7,886 bases of DNA from Cytophagales bacterium (lineage in GTDB: Bacteria; Bacteroidota; Bacteroidia; Cytophagales; Cytophagaceae). Below the pieces are notes generated by a model. The model searched no databases and was not told the DNA's origin. It was given only the letters and a program-made list of their open reading frames with translations. Position numbers and translations under genes: made by a program. Positions 6,821 to 7,886 of the stretch are shown here, piece by piece (position 1 is the first letter of the stretch; each line of letters starts with the position of its first letter). The stretch lies in assembly GCA_025360235.1 (NCBI GenBank), contig JANYCO010000254.1, forward strand, positions 1 through 7,886, written 5' to 3'.

Positions 6821-7557
6821 TAACTTTCGTAATTATAAAAATTAAAATCTTTAATAAGTGTTTCCAGAATTCTTGCAGAAGACATTTTATTGGATTCTTC
6901 CCCCAAAATCTCTTTCACCTTTGTTGCTAACTTATCGATATGTTTTGGGTTATTATTTCTTTTATAAATTTCAAGCGCCTCTTTTATGGTATTGATGTCT
7001 TTGTCGCTAAAGCGCAGCACATCTTTAAATGCAGGTTTGTAATTGTGTTCCACTACCTGAAGTATGGTATCTTGAAGTGTGGCTCTCTTTTTAATTTTCA
7101 CTACAGTAGTACCTGCTACAAGATCTCCTATTCGTTGCTCTTTCTTTGAAATAGAAATGCAGACAATAGCAAAAACATACGTGAACGGCATCGAATCAAT
7201 AATCCTGAACATCCACCTTAAGATATAATCTCCAATACCGGGCTGTGAACCATCCAGCTTAATAACTTTAATCTTCAGGATTTTTTTTCCCGGCGACTGG
7301 CCATTCATGAAAATCTCGAATAAAATATCATACATCCCGATTGGTATATATAATAAGATAAGAAAAAGAGGGAGAGAACCTTCTGCCGTAAATACATCCT
7401 CTAAATGTAAAATCGCAAAAAAGATGAGGTAACAAACAAAAGCATAGGCCATTTCAAATAACAAATCGAGGATCCCGGAAAGAATCCGATCACCTGCCCC
7501 GGCAAGTTCAAATTCCAGTAATACATTCTGGGTAGTTTCTAAATTTATTCTTGCCAT
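6820..7557 (-). CDS. RDD-family integral membrane protein
   Basis: This 245-residue protein has three predicted membrane helices (about 29-51, 62-84 and 117-137). The RDD family is shown by GAGDRILSGILDLL (20-33, with Arg24 and Asp31), by FMNGQSPGKKILKIKVI (83-99) and by RIGDLVAGTTVVKI (142-155). Residues about 156-245 form a charged soluble tail, predicted cytoplasmic, longer than in minimal RDD proteins. RDD proteins have no single established function; transport or membrane organisation has been suggested. The gene is divergent from a SpoIIM-family gene 100 bases away. That pairing is common in Bacteroidota, usually near MoxR ATPase and DUF58 genes (recalled knowledge, not visible here). 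Its stop codon overlaps the start of the cytochrome b5-like gene by one base. Confidence 0.88.
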   Translation of the reverse strand: MARINLETTQNVLLEFELAGAGDRILSGILDLLFEMAYAFVCYLIFFAILHLEDVFTAEGSLPLFLILLYIPIGMYDILFEIFMNGQSPGKKILKIKVIKLDGSQPGIGDYILRWMFRIIDSMPFTYVFAIVCISISKKEQRIGDLVAGTTVVKIKKRATLQDTILQVVEHNYKPAFKDVLRFSDKDINTIKEALEIYKRNNNPKHIDKLATKVKEILGEESNKMSSARILETLIKDFNFYNYES

Positions 7558-7657
7558 TATTTTTATGCTGTTTTCAAAAATAAGTATTTTTTCAATTAAA
7601 ATTTCTATATTGAAATGATTATTTACCTTTAAATTAAATTCATTTGCTTAATAAACA
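7558..7657. other. AT-rich divergent intergenic region between the RDD and SpoIIM-family genes
   Basis: This 100-base spacer between two divergent starts must hold both promoters unless transcripts begin inside the genes. On the + strand, TTCATTTG at 7639-7646 is one mismatch from TAnnTTTG, 11 bases before the SpoIIM start, but without a good upstream partner. No Shine-Dalgarno-like sequence precedes either start, as is usual in Bacteroidota. Confidence 0.5.
7575..7582 (-). promoter_or_regulatory. Candidate Bacteroidota -7 promoter element for the RDD gene
   Basis: The minus strand reads TATTTTTG, an exact fit to the Bacteroidota -7 consensus TAnnTTTG, 17 bases before the RDD start codon. 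The expected TTTG at -33 is poorly matched. The region is so AT-rich that a chance match is possible, and the implied leader would be very short. Confidence 0.28.
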
Positions 7658-7886
7658 ATGAGGGAGGTTATATTTTTAAGAAAAAACGAAAAGAAATGGA
7701 GAGAGATTGAGGAAATGCTTTCCAAAAGCTATCCTATTAATCCAGATAAGCTTGCGGATTTTTATATCGAGATGACCGATGATCTGGCATTTGCCCAAAC
7801 AAACTATCCTGACAGCAAAACGACGGTTTATCTTAATGGCATCACGGCGGAGGTCTATCAAGCCGTTTATAAAAACAAAAAGGAAA
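7658..7886 (+). CDS. SpoIIM-family (DUF95) membrane protein, N-terminal part (truncated by the window edge)
   Basis: The gene starts at ATG 7658 and stays open for 76 codons to the right edge. The visible protein begins MREVIFLRKNEKKWREIEEM and continues through a PDKLADFYIEMTDDLAFAQT segment (about residues 29-48) and TTVYLNGITAEVYQAVYKNKKE (about 54-75). This matches the cytoplasmic N-terminal segment of the SpoIIM/DUF95 family as I recall it; the membrane helices would follow outside the window. Despite the family name, this does not imply sporulation. Bacteroidota carry such genes beside RDD genes, possibly with MoxR/DUF58 proteins. The divergent RDD neighbour supports the call. An antisense open frame across the same bases is a shadow. 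Confidence 0.82.
   Translation, partial: MREVIFLRKNEKKWREIEEMLSKSYPINPDKLADFYIEMTDDLAFAQTNYPDSKTTVYLNGITAEVYQAVYKNKKE

Noticed and set aside
7676..7861. A 61-codon open frame on the - strand
   Set aside because: The + strand reading of the same bases gives a clear SpoIIM-family N-terminus. The antisense product has no recognisable features.
7658..7886. SpoIIM homology as evidence of a spore-forming host
   Set aside because: The SpoIIM/DUF95 family is widespread in non-sporulating bacteria, and the other genes here fit Bacteroidota.
1..7886. CRISPR arrays, tRNA or rRNA genes, transposase genes
   Set aside because: No evenly spaced direct repeats, cloverleaf-like segments, rRNA signatures or transposase motifs were seen on either strand.

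Overview
The window looks like a chromosomal segment from a member of the Bacteroidota, probably a non-Bacteroides lineage of the Sphingobacteriia/Chitinophagia/Cytophagia type. This is inferred from several things: AT-rich coding sequence, starts without Shine-Dalgarno sequences, outer-membrane proteins ending in aromatic residues, consecutive surface-type lipoproteins around a glycoside hydrolase, an RDD/SpoIIM gene pair, and an intergenic palindrome of the TCATTGCGA...TCGCAATGA type. The species cannot be named from sequence alone.

Positions 1-5374 (+ strand) form a tightly spaced polysaccharide-use operon. It holds the last codons of an outer-membrane beta-barrel protein (perhaps a TonB-dependent receptor), a 572-residue exported protein that looks like a second beta-barrel, a 350-residue lipoprotein with an Ig-like and a jelly-roll-like region, a 378-residue lipoprotein made of two tandem copies of a carbohydrate-binding-like domain, and a 437-residue lipoprotein endo-beta-1,4-mannanase (GH5, subfamily 7-like). 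Gaps are 17, 12, 6 and 34 bases. No SusD homologue lies between the first barrel and the rest. The barrel protein occupies the position where SusD usually sits.

Positions 5375-5576 separate the two convergent gene groups and hold a MITE-like palindromic element of about 184 bases, whose right end may also act as a terminator.

Positions 5577-7557 (- strand, transcribed right to left) hold an RDD-family membrane protein, a small soluble cytochrome b5-like haem protein that overlaps it by one base, and a ROK sugar kinase resembling E. coli Mak (fructokinase/mannokinase). From 7658 on the + strand, a truncated SpoIIM-family membrane protein gene diverges from the RDD gene across 100 AT-rich bases.

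Working model (inference): the two surface lipoproteins hold mannan, the lipid-anchored mannanase cuts it, the barrels take up the oligosaccharides, and the nearby kinase may phosphorylate released hexose. The RDD/SpoIIM pair belongs to a separate, conserved membrane-protein neighbourhood. The most interesting unexplained items are the 572-residue barrel and its two partner lipoproteins, which may be a SusD-independent glycan capture and uptake arrangement.
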